Positions 1 to 9,665 are shown, counted from the stretch's first letter. The stretch: 64,000 nt of DNA from CAZGAQ01 sp964523405 (GCA_964523405.1 CAZGAQ010000001.1:124001-188000); one strand, 5' to 3'. The notes: a model not told the origin generated them from the sequence alone. Numbers and translations: made by a program.

Positions 1-2853
1 CGTCGCCAAGTCGCGTGCGGCGGAGTGGAAGGCGACGGCCCCGCGCAGGCGCCAGGGCGTCGGCGAGGCGGCAGCCAGGGTTTCCAGATCGTCCGGCGAG
101 CCGCCGAGCTGCATGAAACGGTACAACGCGCGCAGCCACACTTCGGTCTCGGGCGGTTCCAGACCTGCCGTGAAGTCGGCCGTAGCCGCCCGGGCGTCCA
201 ACAGCGCCGCCGCCTCGGCCGGTCGGCCCAGGAGCCGCAAGCCGGTGGCAGCCCAGACGGTGTCGACGGCGCTGGCGGCGGGGTCGCTGACCAGCCTCCA
301 CACGAGGCCGGCGGCCGAGTCGTGATCGCCGAGCTCCGCGCGAATCAGGGCCGGATACAGCGCGGCATAGAAGCGGCTGTGCGGATCCTGGCGCGCGCAC
401 TCGGCCAGATCGTCGAGAGCGGCAGTCAGGCGCGTGCGGCGCGTCTCCTCATCGGGAGCCGTCGCCGCTGTCCAGTACAGCAGACGCCAGCGGTAGTGGT
501 AGCCCTCCCAGCGCTGCCGCTCGCTCTGTGCCGCGACAATGGCTCGTGTACGCGCGACGATGGCTTCCTCGAATCGGCCCAGACTCTCCAGACATTCCGC
601 TTCAGCGGTGATCGGTCGATCGTCCCCGCCGTCGAACTGCTGGCCGCGCTGCGCCCACGCGAGAGCCTGCGCGTAGTGTGCGTCGACGAGTTCGTCGCCG
701 CGCGTGCCCTGGCTACCGGCGTAGATCTCGGCGGCCAGCCGGTGGGTGATTGACAGGAGGTAGTACGGATAGGCGCCGTAACACTGCTGGTCCACGAGTT
801 GCCGCAAGCTTGCCTCGGCCTCTGTGAAGCCGCTCAGGCTGCGTGTGGCGTAGAGCTGCTGGTTGCGCGCGCGGGCCAGATGCAGGACCGCCTGCGGATA
901 GAAGCCATGCGCGCGGGCGCGCATGGCGTTGGCCTGGCGGTACGAGTCCAGGGCCGCGGCCGGATCGGTGCGGTGCAGCGCCAAGCCGCGGAAGAACCAG
1001 GCGTCGGGGGTCATATGGTCGGTTCCGCCGGGGGCCTCACGCTGGGCATCGGCGGCGGCCAGGGCGTTTGCCGCGGCCGCGGGGTCGGGGCCATTCTGCA
1101 GGCGGCAGGCCCAGGCGAGCAGGTAGCGGGTGCGCAGGTCGGTCGGATTGTGCTGCAGCACCTTGGTCAGCAGGCGCGCTGCGCCGGCGGGATCGGTGCC
1201 CACGATGGCGAGGGCGCGCGCGCGGTTTAGGTCGGGTTCCGGTGCGCCAAGGGCGGCGGCGCGGTCGATCTGCGGGCGGACCAGTTCCGGCCGGCGATAG
1301 TCGAAGAAGGCCAGTTGTTCATAGGCCTCCTGCAACAGGCGCGTGCCCTCGCGCTGCCGCGCGATCTGCGTGGAGACGGCCCAGCCGGCGGCCAGGGCCA
1401 GGGCCGCGACGCCGGTGGCCAGCGCACCGGTGAGCGCCTTGTGGCGGCGCATCCATTTGACCGCGCGCGCCGGGAGACTCGTGCGGCGCGAGAGGATGGG
1501 GCGCCCATCGGCAAAGCGGCGGAGGTCTGCGGCCAGCAGCGCGGCGGTGGGGTAGCGCTGCGCCGGCTCCTTGTTCATCGCCCGCAGGCAGATGGTCTCC
1601 AGGTCGACGGGGATACGTGGATTGAGACGGCGTGGAGGCGGCGGCTCGAGCGTGCAGATGCCGCTGATGATCTGCTCGCGCGTGCGGCCGTCGAAGGCCT
1701 TGTGGCGGGTGAGCAGCTCATAAAGCGTGACGCCAAGCGAGTAGATGTCGGTACGGTGGTCGATTTCGGGGGTAGTTTGTCCGGCGTCGGCGGTTCCCGC
1801 CCGCACCTGCTCGGGGGACATGTACGCGGGCGTGCCCATCAGCTCGCCGGCGACGGTGACGTGCGGTTCGTCAACGAGGCGGGCGAGACCGAAGTCCGTC
1901 AGATGCAGGCGGTCGAGGGTGGCTCCGGGTGGGGCACCCGCGGGGCGGCCGAGGAGCAGGTTGTGGGGCTTGACATCGCGGTGGATGATGCCCTGTTGGT
2001 GGGCACAGTCCAGGGCGTCGGCGACCTCGGCGACCAGGGCTGCGAGCGTACGAAAGTCGGCGCTGGTCCACGCGGCCTCTTCCGGCGTCGCAACGGGCGG
2101 GAGGTCGGGTGGCGGGGTCGTCGGCGCTGGCGCGGCCGTGCGCGTGGGAGCGGCGAGACCGGCGTGGGCGGATGACCCGCCCCGGACAGCGCCGGACGCA
2201 CCCGATCGCCACAAGGCGATTGCGGACGAGCCGCTCCGCAGGCTGCGGGAGGACAGCAGGTCGGGGCGGCGACGAATCACCGTGTCCAGGGGCACGCCTT
2301 CGACCAGCTCCATCGCGTAGTAGTACTGGCCACGGTACTCGCCCTGGGCGTAGACGGACACGATGTTGGTGTGGTGCAGGCGCGCGGCGGCCTGCGCTTC
2401 GGCGCGGAAGCGCTGGACCGCCGTGCGCCCGTGGCGCGCGAAACCCGGCAGGACCTTCAGGGCCACCTCGCGGCCGAGGGAGATCTGCCGGGCCCGATAC
2501 ACCACCCCCATGCCCCCGCGCCCCAGCTCCCCAAGGATTTCGAAGTCATCGAGGCGGCTGCCTGGTGGCAGGGCGGTCACATCGAGCGCGCCCCGCGCGC
2601 CCGCGGAGGTCACGGGTGTGCGGGCATCGAGGCCGTCAAAGCCGAAGGCTTCGCGCAAGTCGGCGATGAGCGAGCCGTCGGCGGCTTCGGGCTCTACCGC
2701 CGACGGCTCCGGGGGGGCCGACGCCCCGTTTGCCGCCCGCGGCGGTTCCAGCGCTGCACCGCACCGCGGGCACAACGCAACCGCGTCCGGCGACGAGGCC
2801 GTGACGTGGGTTGCGCAGGCTGGACACACGAGTTGGATCACCGTGGTCTTCAT
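1..2853 (-). CDS. Ser/Thr protein kinase with N-terminal zinc ribbon and C-terminal TPR-like region (partial, C-terminus off the left edge)
   Basis: The frame is open for 951 codons from an ATG at 2853 to the window edge, with no stop. Residues 10-31 carry a CxxC...CxxC knuckle that looks like a small zinc ribbon. The kinase domain starts near residue 104 with the glycine loop GRGGMGVVYRA. It continues with the VALKVL lysine, the catalytic loop HRDVKPHN, a DFG motif and MGTPAYMSPEQ, so it should be active. About 70 Pro/Ala/Ser-rich residues interrupt the domain before the catalytic loop. A hydrophobic segment (about residues 515-535) follows the kinase, and the rest is alpha-helical and TPR-like. 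The likely topology is a cytoplasmic kinase with an extracytoplasmic sensor or scaffold. The ECF sigma factor lies just upstream on the same strand, a common planctomycete pairing that suggests joint signalling. Substrate unknown. Confidence 0.9.
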   Translation of the reverse strand, partial: MKTTVIQLVCPACATHVTASSPDAVALCPRCGAALEPPRAANGASAPPEPSAVEPEAADGSLIADLREAFGFDGLDARTPVTSAGARGALDVTALPPGSRLDDFEILGELGRGGMGVVYRARQISLGREVALKVLPGFARHGRTAVQRFRAEAQAAARLHHTNIVSVYAQGEYRGQYYYAMELVEGVPLDTVIRRRPDLLSSRSLRSGSSAIALWRSGASGAVRGGSSAHAGLAAPTRTAAPAPTTPPPDLPPVATPEEAAWTSADFRTLAALVAEVADALDCAHQQGIIHRDVKPHNLLLGRPAGAPPGATLDRLHLTDFGLARLVDEPHVTVAGELMGTPAYMSPEQVRAGTADAGQTTPEIDHRTDIYSLGVTLYELLTRHKAFDGRTREQIISGICTLEPPPPRRLNPRIPVDLETICLRAMNKEPAQRYPTAALLAADLRRFADGRPILSRRTSLPARAVKWMRRHKALTGALATGVAALALAAGWAVSTQIARQREGTRLLQEAYEQLAFFDYRRPELVRPQIDRAAALGAPEPDLNRARALAIVGTDPAGAARLLTKVLQHNPTDLRTRYLLAWACRLQNGPDPAAAANALAAADAQREAPGGTDHMTPDAWFFRGLALHRTDPAAALDSYRQANAMRARAHGFYPQAVLHLARARNQQLYATRSLSGFTEAEASLRQLVDQQCYGAYPYYLLSITHRLAAEIYAGSQGTRGDELVDAHYAQALAWAQRGQQFDGGDDRPITAEAECLESLGRFEEAIVARTRAIVAAQSERQRWEGYHYRWRLLYWTAATAPDEETRRTRLTAALDDLAECARQDPHSRFYAALYPALIRAELGDHDSAAGLVWRLVSDPAASAVDTVWAATGLRLLGRPAEAAALLDARAATADFTAGLEPPETEVWLRALYRFMQLGGSPDDLETLAAASPTPWRLRGAVAFHSAARDLAT

Positions 2854-2983
2854 CTCGCCGCCATCCCATAGTGGATAGACGGGGGCGATGCGGTCTTTGA
2901 CAGGTCAATCCTGTCGCCCGGACGATCCGAGCGTTGCGGTTCGGTCGACGGTGCCGGTGCGGGACCGGGGTTGGAGCGGAGCC

Positions 2984-3577
2984 TCAGGTGTCCCCGTCGG
3001 GGTCGAGTTCGGCGAGGCGTTCCTTGAGGCGTTTCAGAACCCGGCTGCGGGCCTGGTAGACGCTGGCTTTGCTGAGGCCCAGGGCGGCGGCGGTCTGGCC
3101 AACCTCTTGTCCGGCAAGAACATGCATCTCAAAGGCCTGCAGCGTGATCGGCTCGAATTCGTCCGCGATCGAGCGCAGTGCCCAGCGCAAGCGGTGCAGT
3201 TGCCACTCGCGCTCCCAGCGCAGGTCGGCGCTGGCCTCCTGCTCTCCCGCCAAGTAGTCAAACTTTTGTGGGTCGAGCATCGGCATCTGGGCCTGCTTGG
3301 CTGCGCGCCGCGCCAGGGCGTGCACGACCGCCGAACGCAAGTAGGCCCGGAAGCGGCCCTTGCGCGCGTCGTACTCGAAGCCCTCGATGGCTTTAAACAG
3401 GTACAGCTCCACTTCCTGCACGACATCTTCGGCGTCGGCGTGATTGGCCCCGCGTCCGCGGGCATATCGGTACAGGAGCTGGCCGTAGCGGTCATGGAAC
3501 TCGCGCCAACTCAACTTGTCCGATCGGTCGCGGAGGCGCATGAGGAAGGTCAGGCGTGTGGAGTCCGTCTGATCCAT
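2984..3577 (-). CDS. ECF-type RNA polymerase sigma factor
   Basis: The protein is 197 residues, typical of ECF sigma factors. Region 2 lies in the first 95 residues, with HADAEDVVQEVELYLFKAI as the core-binding helix and a basic stretch with RFRAYLRSAVVHAL. Region 4 covers about residues 120-190 and ends in the helix-turn-helix LGLSKASVYQARSRVLKRL. Between them is a tryptophan/arginine-rich linker. The start at 3577 (MDQTDS) is preferred; an in-frame start 36 bases upstream would only add a poorly conserved tail. The kinase gene begins 130 bases downstream on the same strand. In planctomycetes such sigma factors are often controlled by a neighbouring kinase, so the two may form a signalling pair (inference). 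No anti-sigma factor is adjacent. Confidence 0.9.
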   Translation of the reverse strand: MDQTDSTRLTFLMRLRDRSDKLSWREFHDRYGQLLYRYARGRGANHADAEDVVQEVELYLFKAIEGFEYDARKGRFRAYLRSAVVHALARRAAKQAQMPMLDPQKFDYLAGEQEASADLRWEREWQLHRLRWALRSIADEFEPITLQAFEMHVLAGQEVGQTAAALGLSKASVYQARSRVLKRLKERLAELDPDGDT

Positions 3578-3645
3578 GAACCGCATTCTGGCACAATCGA
3601 TCCGGGGACACAAGCAGAACGTTGCCGGCGCTCGGGGAGGCGGAG

Positions 3646-4470
3646 TCAGGGCCGGCGCTGACCGACGGTGCAGTACTGGCCACCCAGCGCCGTGAAGCTG
3701 AGCAGGGCTTCGAGGAAGCTCAGGCGGCGGTAGATGGCTTTGGGGAGAAAGAGATAGTAGCGGTTGCGCACAGCGTCAAAGCCCGCCGACTGGAGCATGC
3801 GCTTGGTTTCTACCCCGGCGAGGAGTTGGGCGTTTTCGTCGAGGGGGCAGCGGCGGACGATCAGACGCGTCAGCGGGTTGTAGGGGTTGTGTTCGAAGAT
3901 CAGGAACAGCCCACCCGGACGCAGGACGCGATGGACGTCCGCGACATGCGCGGCCCGCCGCTCCAGCGCGATGTGGTGATACACGCAGGCGGACAGCGCG
4001 ATGTCGAAGTACCCGTCGGTGAAGGGCAGGTGCGTCGGGTCGGGCATATGCACGGCGGCCGGCCCGGCGCGGACGACCATGCTCTGCGCGGGGTCGCAGC
4101 CGCGCACCTCACGGAAGCGTTGGGCGAGAACGCGCAGCATGGCCCCGGTGCCGCAGCCAATGTCCAGGACGCGCAGGTTCGGCGCGGTGGCCGGGAAGGC
4201 GCGGTGCGCAAAACGCCAGACGAGATCGCACTTCACCTGCACGAAGAACTCGTAGTTGTTGGTGGCGACGAAGTTCTTGATGGGGTCCGCGACGAGTTGA
4301 TCGTAGGTCTCGGGGTCTGGGGCGCCGTCCTCGAGCACCGTGTAGGTCGAGCGGATGGCCGCCACGCGCACCCCCAAAGCCCGCGCGAACTCGGCGGCCT
4401 CCGCCGCGGTCAGCGGAGCGTCGGATTGCCCGCCGGGAGGCGGGTCCGGTGCGCGGGGCCCAGCGGTCAT
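3646..4470 (-). CDS. Class I SAM-dependent methyltransferase
   Basis: This 274-residue protein has a methyltransferase domain of the UbiE/type-11 kind from about residue 95. It has the SAM-binding motif I VLDIGCGTGAML, the acidic motif RGCDPAQSMV, the LPFTDGYFDIALS strand (motif IV region) and VLRPGGLFLIFEHNPYNPLT (motif V/VI). The region before the domain, including YEFFVQVKCDLVWRFA, resembles methyltransferases acting on lipid- or sugar-linked substrates, but the substrate cannot be named. The C-terminus is rich in Arg/Tyr and Leu and may touch the membrane. It sits between the sigma factor and the multi-pass membrane protein on the same strand, with a gap of 184 bases to the latter, so co-transcription is possible but not shown. 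Confidence 0.85.
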   Translation of the reverse strand: MTAGPRAPDPPPGGQSDAPLTAAEAAEFARALGVRVAAIRSTYTVLEDGAPDPETYDQLVADPIKNFVATNNYEFFVQVKCDLVWRFAHRAFPATAPNLRVLDIGCGTGAMLRVLAQRFREVRGCDPAQSMVVRAGPAAVHMPDPTHLPFTDGYFDIALSACVYHHIALERRAAHVADVHRVLRPGGLFLIFEHNPYNPLTRLIVRRCPLDENAQLLAGVETKRMLQSAGFDAVRNRYYLFLPKAIYRRLSFLEALLSFTALGGQYCTVGQRRP

Positions 4471-4654
4471 GTGCCTCTACTCCCAGGTGAACGACGGTGA
4501 ATCACAATCGGTGCGGTGCCCTCCGCTCTATCGGCACCTCGCGACGGGAAGCCACATGCGGTTTCGGCCACACTCAAGGCTAGTTGGCGGCCGTGGCGAA
4601 ATCAAGCTGCCGGCCGCCGGAGTGCGGCGGAGTGGCTTTCCGGGGCCGCGGAAA

Positions 4655-6748
4655 TCAGCCCGGGGGCGGAGTCGGGCGCCGCAGGGCCTGCTCGCAGGCG
4701 TCGATCAAGGACAGCAACTGACGTGCCTCGGCTGAGTCCGGTGCGGCGTGGCTGAGCTTCTCGCGCTGGCTCTGGAAGTATGCCAGGGCGTCGGGCACGC
4801 GGCCGAGATTCGCGTAAGCCTGCGCGATGGCGCGGTAGGCGTCGAGTCCCAGGAGAGCGTCCTGAGCGATGCCGGCCTGCCACAACTCCAAGGCCCGCGG
4901 GTAATCGGGCGGAATTGCCGCCGCGTACATGTTGCCGCGGGAGCTCTGCGCCGCGGGCCAGTTCTCCGGCCACCAGAGCTGACCGGCGCGGTCGCGGGCG
5001 AGCAGCTCGTCGCCCAGCGCGGAGCCGCGCCGCACAAGGAGGATGCCGTCGCGCGCCTTGAGGGCCGGCAGCCAGAGCGGATCGGCCAGCACCGCGCGGG
5101 CGAGATGCTCCATACTCCCCCACTGCGCTAGCACGATCGCGTCGGTGCCGGCGCTGGCAATGTTCGGGGAGACCTTCGAGCGGTCCTGCTCCGGGTAGCC
5201 CATAAGCCAGTTGTAGCGGTTGTAGTGCTCCTCGGAGTAGACCTGCTGCGCGCGGCCGTCAATGAAGACCTTGGCGTCTGGCACCTCGAACATGATGGGG
5301 CCGTACAGCTTCCAGTCGGTGAAGATGTGTGGTTTCAGGGCGTTGCGCTTGAGGAACTCAATCACTTCCCGCGGTGCGTTGTCGTGACGCGTCACGCGGC
5401 AGAGCAGGTCGCACTCCTGCTTGCCCGGGGTCCGGAACGGGCGGATCAAGTCCTGGTTGATGAAGAAGCCGGTGTAATAGATCGTGGCTGCGGCGCCCGC
5501 CCAGACGGCCACGCCGAGGACGTCGTGGACCCAACTGCGCAGCTCGCGCCCGATGAACTGGCGCACGCTGAGCGTGGCCACCGTGAGGGCCGGAGTGGCG
5601 AGAATGTAGAACAGCGGGGCGAAGCGGCGGGCCCACAGAGCCATGCACAGCCCGAGCAGGGCCGCGGCGATGTCGAACAGCAGCAGGTGCAGCCAGGCGG
5701 GTGGGCGCGGCGGCGCGGCGCTGGGCGACACGCTGCGGAGGCGCGGGTTGAGTGGCTCCGCGGAGAAGAAGCGCACCAACCGCGGGATCGTCGAGACGGC
5801 CAGTGCCACCACGACCAGCCCCATCATGCCCCAGAAGCGCCGCACTGGGGGGAAGGCGTTTTCGCGCCAGTAAATGGGCGGGCGCCATTCGCCGACCATC
5901 CGGATGTCCGAACTGGCGGCGATCTTGCTCTGATGCGTGTAGTTGTCCAATCCGTAGGGGCTGAGGACCGCGCCCAGAATCGCCGTCACCAGCGTCACGC
6001 CGAGAAGGGCGATCCACTGGTTGCGGCTCAGCGCGGTGTGCTGCTTCAGGAGCCACGCCACCAGCGCGCCGCCGGTGAACAGCCCCACCATGCCGAAACC
6101 AAAGATGAAGCTGCCGTGGGCGTGTGGCCAGGCCAAGAACAGGATGGCGAGTACCCCGATCGGCCACCAGCGGCGCTTCGTGCCTTGGCCGATCAGAGCC
6201 GACAGGCACAGCCACAGCAGCGCAATACAGAAGAACTGCACCGTGGCCGGCCGCGCGCTGAGCCAGTCGCGTCCGCCGATGCCCGCCAAAGCCCCGGCGA
6301 CGATGGCCGGGATCCAGGACCGGCAGCGAAACCAGGTCGCCAGCAGAACGAAGGTGAAGGTGGCGACGGAGAGTGCCCAGCAGCCAATGATGACGGCGCT
6401 GCGGCCGAAGTAGTCGTACAGGAGCCAGAAATAGACGTGACTCAGCCAGTTCTGGTTGAACCACTCGACGCCGGGTTCGCCATAGTTGAAGGGGTCGGCG
6501 ACCGGGAACTTGCCCGCCCGCAGCCCCTCCATGACGACGCGGCCGCCGGCCAGGGAAATCCAGGTGTCCGTCGAACCATGGACTTCGAGCATGCCAAAGG
6601 CACAAGCTGCCAGGAACAGCGTCACGGCCCCCAGCAGGACCCACAGGCCGACGGGGGTCTCCGCGGCCAGCGCAGGGGTGGCGGATCTGGCGCGATCCGG
6701 TGGGGACAGCTCGCCTGCACGGACGCGGGACTTCTCGGTCTTGGCCAT
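4655..6748 (-). CDS. Multi-pass membrane protein with periplasmic domain and C-terminal TPR-like helices
   Basis: The protein has 697 residues. After a short polar N-terminus, hydrophobic segments run from about residue 33 to 420, which I read as about nine to eleven membrane helices. The first loop has a DTWISLAGGRVVMEGLRAG stretch followed by VADPFNYGEPGVEWFNQNWLSH. This pattern recurs in uncharacterised bacterial membrane proteins related to glycosyltransferase/polymer-ligase types. The soluble part (about 440-600) includes IFTDWKLYGPIMFEVPDAKV and FIDGRAQQVYSEEHYNRYN. The end (about 610-690) reads as two TPR helices (AYRAIAQAYANLGRVPDALAYF). Role unknown; handling of a lipid-linked sugar is a reasonable guess only. 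GlpX diverges from it, leaving a 279-base shared upstream region. Confidence 0.75.
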   Translation of the reverse strand: MAKTEKSRVRAGELSPPDRARSATPALAAETPVGLWVLLGAVTLFLAACAFGMLEVHGSTDTWISLAGGRVVMEGLRAGKFPVADPFNYGEPGVEWFNQNWLSHVYFWLLYDYFGRSAVIIGCWALSVATFTFVLLATWFRCRSWIPAIVAGALAGIGGRDWLSARPATVQFFCIALLWLCLSALIGQGTKRRWWPIGVLAILFLAWPHAHGSFIFGFGMVGLFTGGALVAWLLKQHTALSRNQWIALLGVTLVTAILGAVLSPYGLDNYTHQSKIAASSDIRMVGEWRPPIYWRENAFPPVRRFWGMMGLVVVALAVSTIPRLVRFFSAEPLNPRLRSVSPSAAPPRPPAWLHLLLFDIAAALLGLCMALWARRFAPLFYILATPALTVATLSVRQFIGRELRSWVHDVLGVAVWAGAAATIYYTGFFINQDLIRPFRTPGKQECDLLCRVTRHDNAPREVIEFLKRNALKPHIFTDWKLYGPIMFEVPDAKVFIDGRAQQVYSEEHYNRYNWLMGYPEQDRSKVSPNIASAGTDAIVLAQWGSMEHLARAVLADPLWLPALKARDGILLVRRGSALGDELLARDRAGQLWWPENWPAAQSSRGNMYAAAIPPDYPRALELWQAGIAQDALLGLDAYRAIAQAYANLGRVPDALAYFQSQREKLSHAAPDSAEARQLLSLIDACEQALRRPTPPPG

Positions 6749-7027
6749 AGCTACTGCCTATCTCCGCACCGGAATTCGGTGGCGGCGGTCATTCTCGCAT
6801 TCACCCGGCGCGCGGACAAGGCGCCGCGCTCGGCGGTGGTGGCGGGATCTCGTCCGGCGGGTACCTGGTGGCGCAGTTGGCATGAAACGTATTTCCCGCG
6901 CGGATCGCAAAATCCTACCGGTTCAAAGCGCCCGCAGTGCTGGAAATGCCGCGGTGGCGCTGCTAGGCTCACGATGAGTTGGGCCAAAGATCGGGAAACG
7001 AGACCGGGGCGGCAATGGGGACGCGGC

Positions 7028-8098
7028 ATGTCTGAGGTCACGCACACGGGCTACTCGCTCGCACCGTCGGATGTTCAGGATGAGGAGCTGATTGGCATGG
7101 ACCTGCTGCGGGCCAGTGAGGCCGCGGCGCTGAACGTGTTCCACTGGGTTGGCAAGGGCGACAAGATCGCGGCCGACGCGGCGGCCACCGATGCCTTGCG
7201 GGGGATGCTGCAGCTCATGGACATGTGCGGCACGTGCACGATTGGAGAGGGGATCAAGGACGAGGCGCCCGGCATTTTTATCGGCGAGCAGTTGGGCACG
7301 TGGCGCGAGGGCGCTCCGGTGGTCGACATCGCCGTGGACCCGATCGACGGCACGACGCTGACCGCCAAGGGGCTGGCGGGAGCTCTGTGCGTGATCGCGG
7401 CGGCGAAGACCAGCGAGCCGGGCAAGGGCACGCTGGCGGCGATCCCCAGCTACTACGTCGAGAAGATCGCGGTGGGGCCGCGCGTGCGCGAAGGCACCGG
7501 GGCCGTGCGTCTGGGAGCCTCGGTGGAGCACAATCTCGAGATCGTGGCGCTTAAACTGGGCAAACGCGTGCGCGACCTGGTCGTGTGCCTGCTGGATCGC
7601 CCGCGGCACCAGCAGATGATCGAGGAGATTCGCAATATCGGTGCAGCCATCCGCCTGATCGGCGACGGGGACGTGGCCGCGGCCATCGCCCCGAGCATGT
7701 GGGACAGCAACGTGGATGTGTACATGGGTATCGGGGGTTCACCCGAGGCGGTGCTGGCGGCGGCAGCGATCCGGGCTTTGGGCGGGGAAATCCTGGCGCG
7801 GCCGTGGCCGCGCGATGCGGAGGAGCGGGAGCGGCTGGTGCGGGAGGGGCACGGCGAGATTCTGAACCGGGTGTACACAACCGCGGATCTGGCGGGCGGC
7901 GAGGATGTGGTGTTCGCGGCGACCGGTATCACCGACAACCAGTTGCTGCACGGGATCGCGATCAACGGGCACATCGCGACGACGTACTCGGTGGTCATGC
8001 GGGCCCGCTCGCGGACGGTGCGCTACATCAAGGCGTTTCACGATCTGACGCACAAAACGATCCGGCTGGCCAGCGCGGCGCGACACACACATCTATGA
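7028..8098 (+). CDS. glpX: Class II fructose-1,6-bisphosphatase (GlpX)
   Basis: GlpX hydrolyses fructose 1,6-bisphosphate to fructose 6-phosphate in gluconeogenesis, in the cytoplasm, using Mn2+ or Mg2+. The 356-residue product has the family signature: GDKIAADAAATDALRGML, IGEGIKDEAPGIFIGE (residues 72-87), the metal-binding DPIDGTT (104-110) and GDGDVAAAI, MGIGGSPEAVLAAAAIRALGG. The length is slightly above the usual 320-340. The frame is open far upstream, but that part has no family similarity. ATG 7028 (MSEVTHTGYS) gives a normal N-terminus; an in-frame ATG at 6974 is less likely. It stands alone on the plus strand, divergent from the membrane protein gene and convergent with the amidohydrolase array. 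Confidence 0.95.
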   Translation: MSEVTHTGYSLAPSDVQDEELIGMDLLRASEAAALNVFHWVGKGDKIAADAAATDALRGMLQLMDMCGTCTIGEGIKDEAPGIFIGEQLGTWREGAPVVDIAVDPIDGTTLTAKGLAGALCVIAAAKTSEPGKGTLAAIPSYYVEKIAVGPRVREGTGAVRLGASVEHNLEIVALKLGKRVRDLVVCLLDRPRHQQMIEEIRNIGAAIRLIGDGDVAAAIAPSMWDSNVDVYMGIGGSPEAVLAAAAIRALGGEILARPWPRDAEERERLVREGHGEILNRVYTTADLAGGEDVVFAATGITDNQLLHGIAINGHIATTYSVVMRARSRTVRYIKAFHDLTHKTIRLASAARHTHL

Positions 8099-8159
8099 CG
8101 GTGCGCGGCCGGCGTGCCGACGAAGCCCGGAGCCGGGGGAATCGTAGATGGGGCGGGGA

Positions 8160-9665
8160 CTAGTCGCGCCACTCCAGCCGCCGCGGCCACTGGTCGTCGA
8201 AGGGGGTTACCTCCGGCTTGCCGGTCGGGCGGATGTGGGCGTAGAGGGTTTCCTTGGCCTTGTTGTAGGCGACGCGGCCGTTGACGATCGTGTAGCGCAC
8301 CTGCGTCATGTAGTGCAGGATGTCGCCGTCGCAGAGAACGAGATCGGCGTCCTTGCCGACCTCCAGCGAGCCGATGCGGTCGTCGAGGCGGAACAAGCGG
8401 GCGGCGTCGATGGTGATGGCCTGCAGGGCGTCTTCGTCGCTGAGTCCGCCGCGCACGGCGAAAGCGGCTTCCATGTTCAGGTGGAGCAGGTCGCGACCGG
8501 CGAGGCCGGACAGCGTGATCGCCGGGGCGACCGGCACGATGGCGATGCGTACGCCGTGTTCGCGCAGCAGACGGGCGTTCTCGATCGTCGGGCCGTTGGG
8601 GCGATTGAGCCGCGGGTCAGGCTCAATGGCGTTGCCGAAGCCGCCATCGGTGCGCGGTGAGATGATCGCGCCGACGTTAGCGCGGTTCAGCTCACGGGCG
8701 GCCGTCCAGCCCTCATAGGCGCCGGTCACGACCAGGTCGAACCCGTAGGTCTCCGCGAGGCCGGCCACGTCCCGCAGGCTCTGGGTGTCGTTGGCCGCAG
8801 CGACTGCGACGGTCTCGCGCTGCAGGAGGCGGCGATACTGCTCATACTTGTCCTTGAGCCATTCCTTGTCCGGGGCTTTGGCGTCCTTGTTGGTCGCCTT
8901 CTCACGCTCGAACTTCTGCACTTCGCGGAGGTAGTTGCGCACGCGCTCGAGATCGGCGCGGAGCTGCGCCCGCTCCAGGGGCGCGCGGGTGTTGTAGTTC
9001 AGCCGCTGGAAGAGGTCCCGTTTCAGCACCAGCCCTTCCAGCGTGCCGAAGCAGAGCTTGTCCGCGTTCGTGCCCGATACGGTGGTCGTGATGCCGCCGG
9101 CGAGCCCGATCAACATCGTGAGCGAGTGCACGTCGGCCGTGTCTTGCGGGTTGTCGCCCGGCATCAGTCCGGCGGAGGCGGCCGCGATCAGTCCCGGGTA
9201 GGCGCGCAGGCCGGCGCCATCGATGATCTCGCATTCGGGTGGCAACTGGACGCTGGCGCCGAGAGCGGTGATGACGCCGTTCTTGCTGAGGACGGTGGCG
9301 CGTTCCAGAACCGGGCCGGTGAGTGTGTGCACCTCGGCGTTGATGACGGCGAGGTAGCGGTCCTTCTTCTTCTCGGCGGCCTGGGTCGAGGTCGTCGACG
9401 TGGTGGACGTGGAGGTCGTCGAGGTGGCCCGCGAACTCGTGGGCTTGGAGGTCGGCTGCGAATCCGGCCGCGAAGCGGGCTGGGATTCCGGCTGCGTCGT
9501 GGGCTGCGACTCAGGCTGGGTGGTGGGCCGCGACGACGGCTGCGAAGCCGGTTGCGAATCCGGCTGACTGGCGGGTGGCGCGTCCGGTTGCGTCGTGGCC
9601 TGCGCGGCGGCCAGCGTGGCGGTCAGCAGCCCGGCGACGAACAGCAGGCCGTGGACGGACTTCAT
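8160..9665 (-). CDS. Secreted amidohydrolase-fold protein 1 (last gene of the array)
   Basis: The protein is 501 residues with a signal peptide (about 1-21). A linker of TQPxSQPxS repeats and Thr/Ser runs spans about 22-98, then comes an amidohydrolase-superfamily TIM barrel. The C-terminal signature is clear: GGLSDEDALQAITIDAARL then LDDRIGSLEVGKDADLVLCDG. The spot that normally reads PGLIDxHxH reads YPGLIAAASAGL, so both metal-binding histidines are gone. The expected late Asp is not visible either. A charged helical insert (LERVRNYLREVQKFEREK) interrupts the barrel. The ATG overlaps the previous gene's stop (ATGA), and GGAGGAG sits just upstream. The family acts on cyclic amides and related bonds, but this copy may not be catalytic in the usual way. 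Confidence 0.85.
   Translation of the reverse strand: MKSVHGLLFVAGLLTATLAAAQATTQPDAPPASQPDSQPASQPSSRPTTQPESQPTTQPESQPASRPDSQPTSKPTSSRATSTTSTSTTSTTSTQAAEKKKDRYLAVINAEVHTLTGPVLERATVLSKNGVITALGASVQLPPECEIIDGAGLRAYPGLIAAASAGLMPGDNPQDTADVHSLTMLIGLAGGITTTVSGTNADKLCFGTLEGLVLKRDLFQRLNYNTRAPLERAQLRADLERVRNYLREVQKFEREKATNKDAKAPDKEWLKDKYEQYRRLLQRETVAVAAANDTQSLRDVAGLAETYGFDLVVTGAYEGWTAARELNRANVGAIISPRTDGGFGNAIEPDPRLNRPNGPTIENARLLREHGVRIAIVPVAPAITLSGLAGRDLLHLNMEAAFAVRGGLSDEDALQAITIDAARLFRLDDRIGSLEVGKDADLVLCDGDILHYMTQVRYTIVNGRVAYNKAKETLYAHIRPTGKPEVTPFDDQWPRRLEWRD

Noticed and set aside
1..2853. A frameshifted or broken kinase gene
   Set aside because: The minus-strand frame is continuous from 2853 to the window edge, with all kinase motifs in one frame.
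5225..7027. A long open stretch upstream of glpX in the same frame
   Set aside because: It lies opposite the membrane protein gene, is Gln/Asp/Gly-rich without motifs and cannot be a real N-terminal extension of GlpX.
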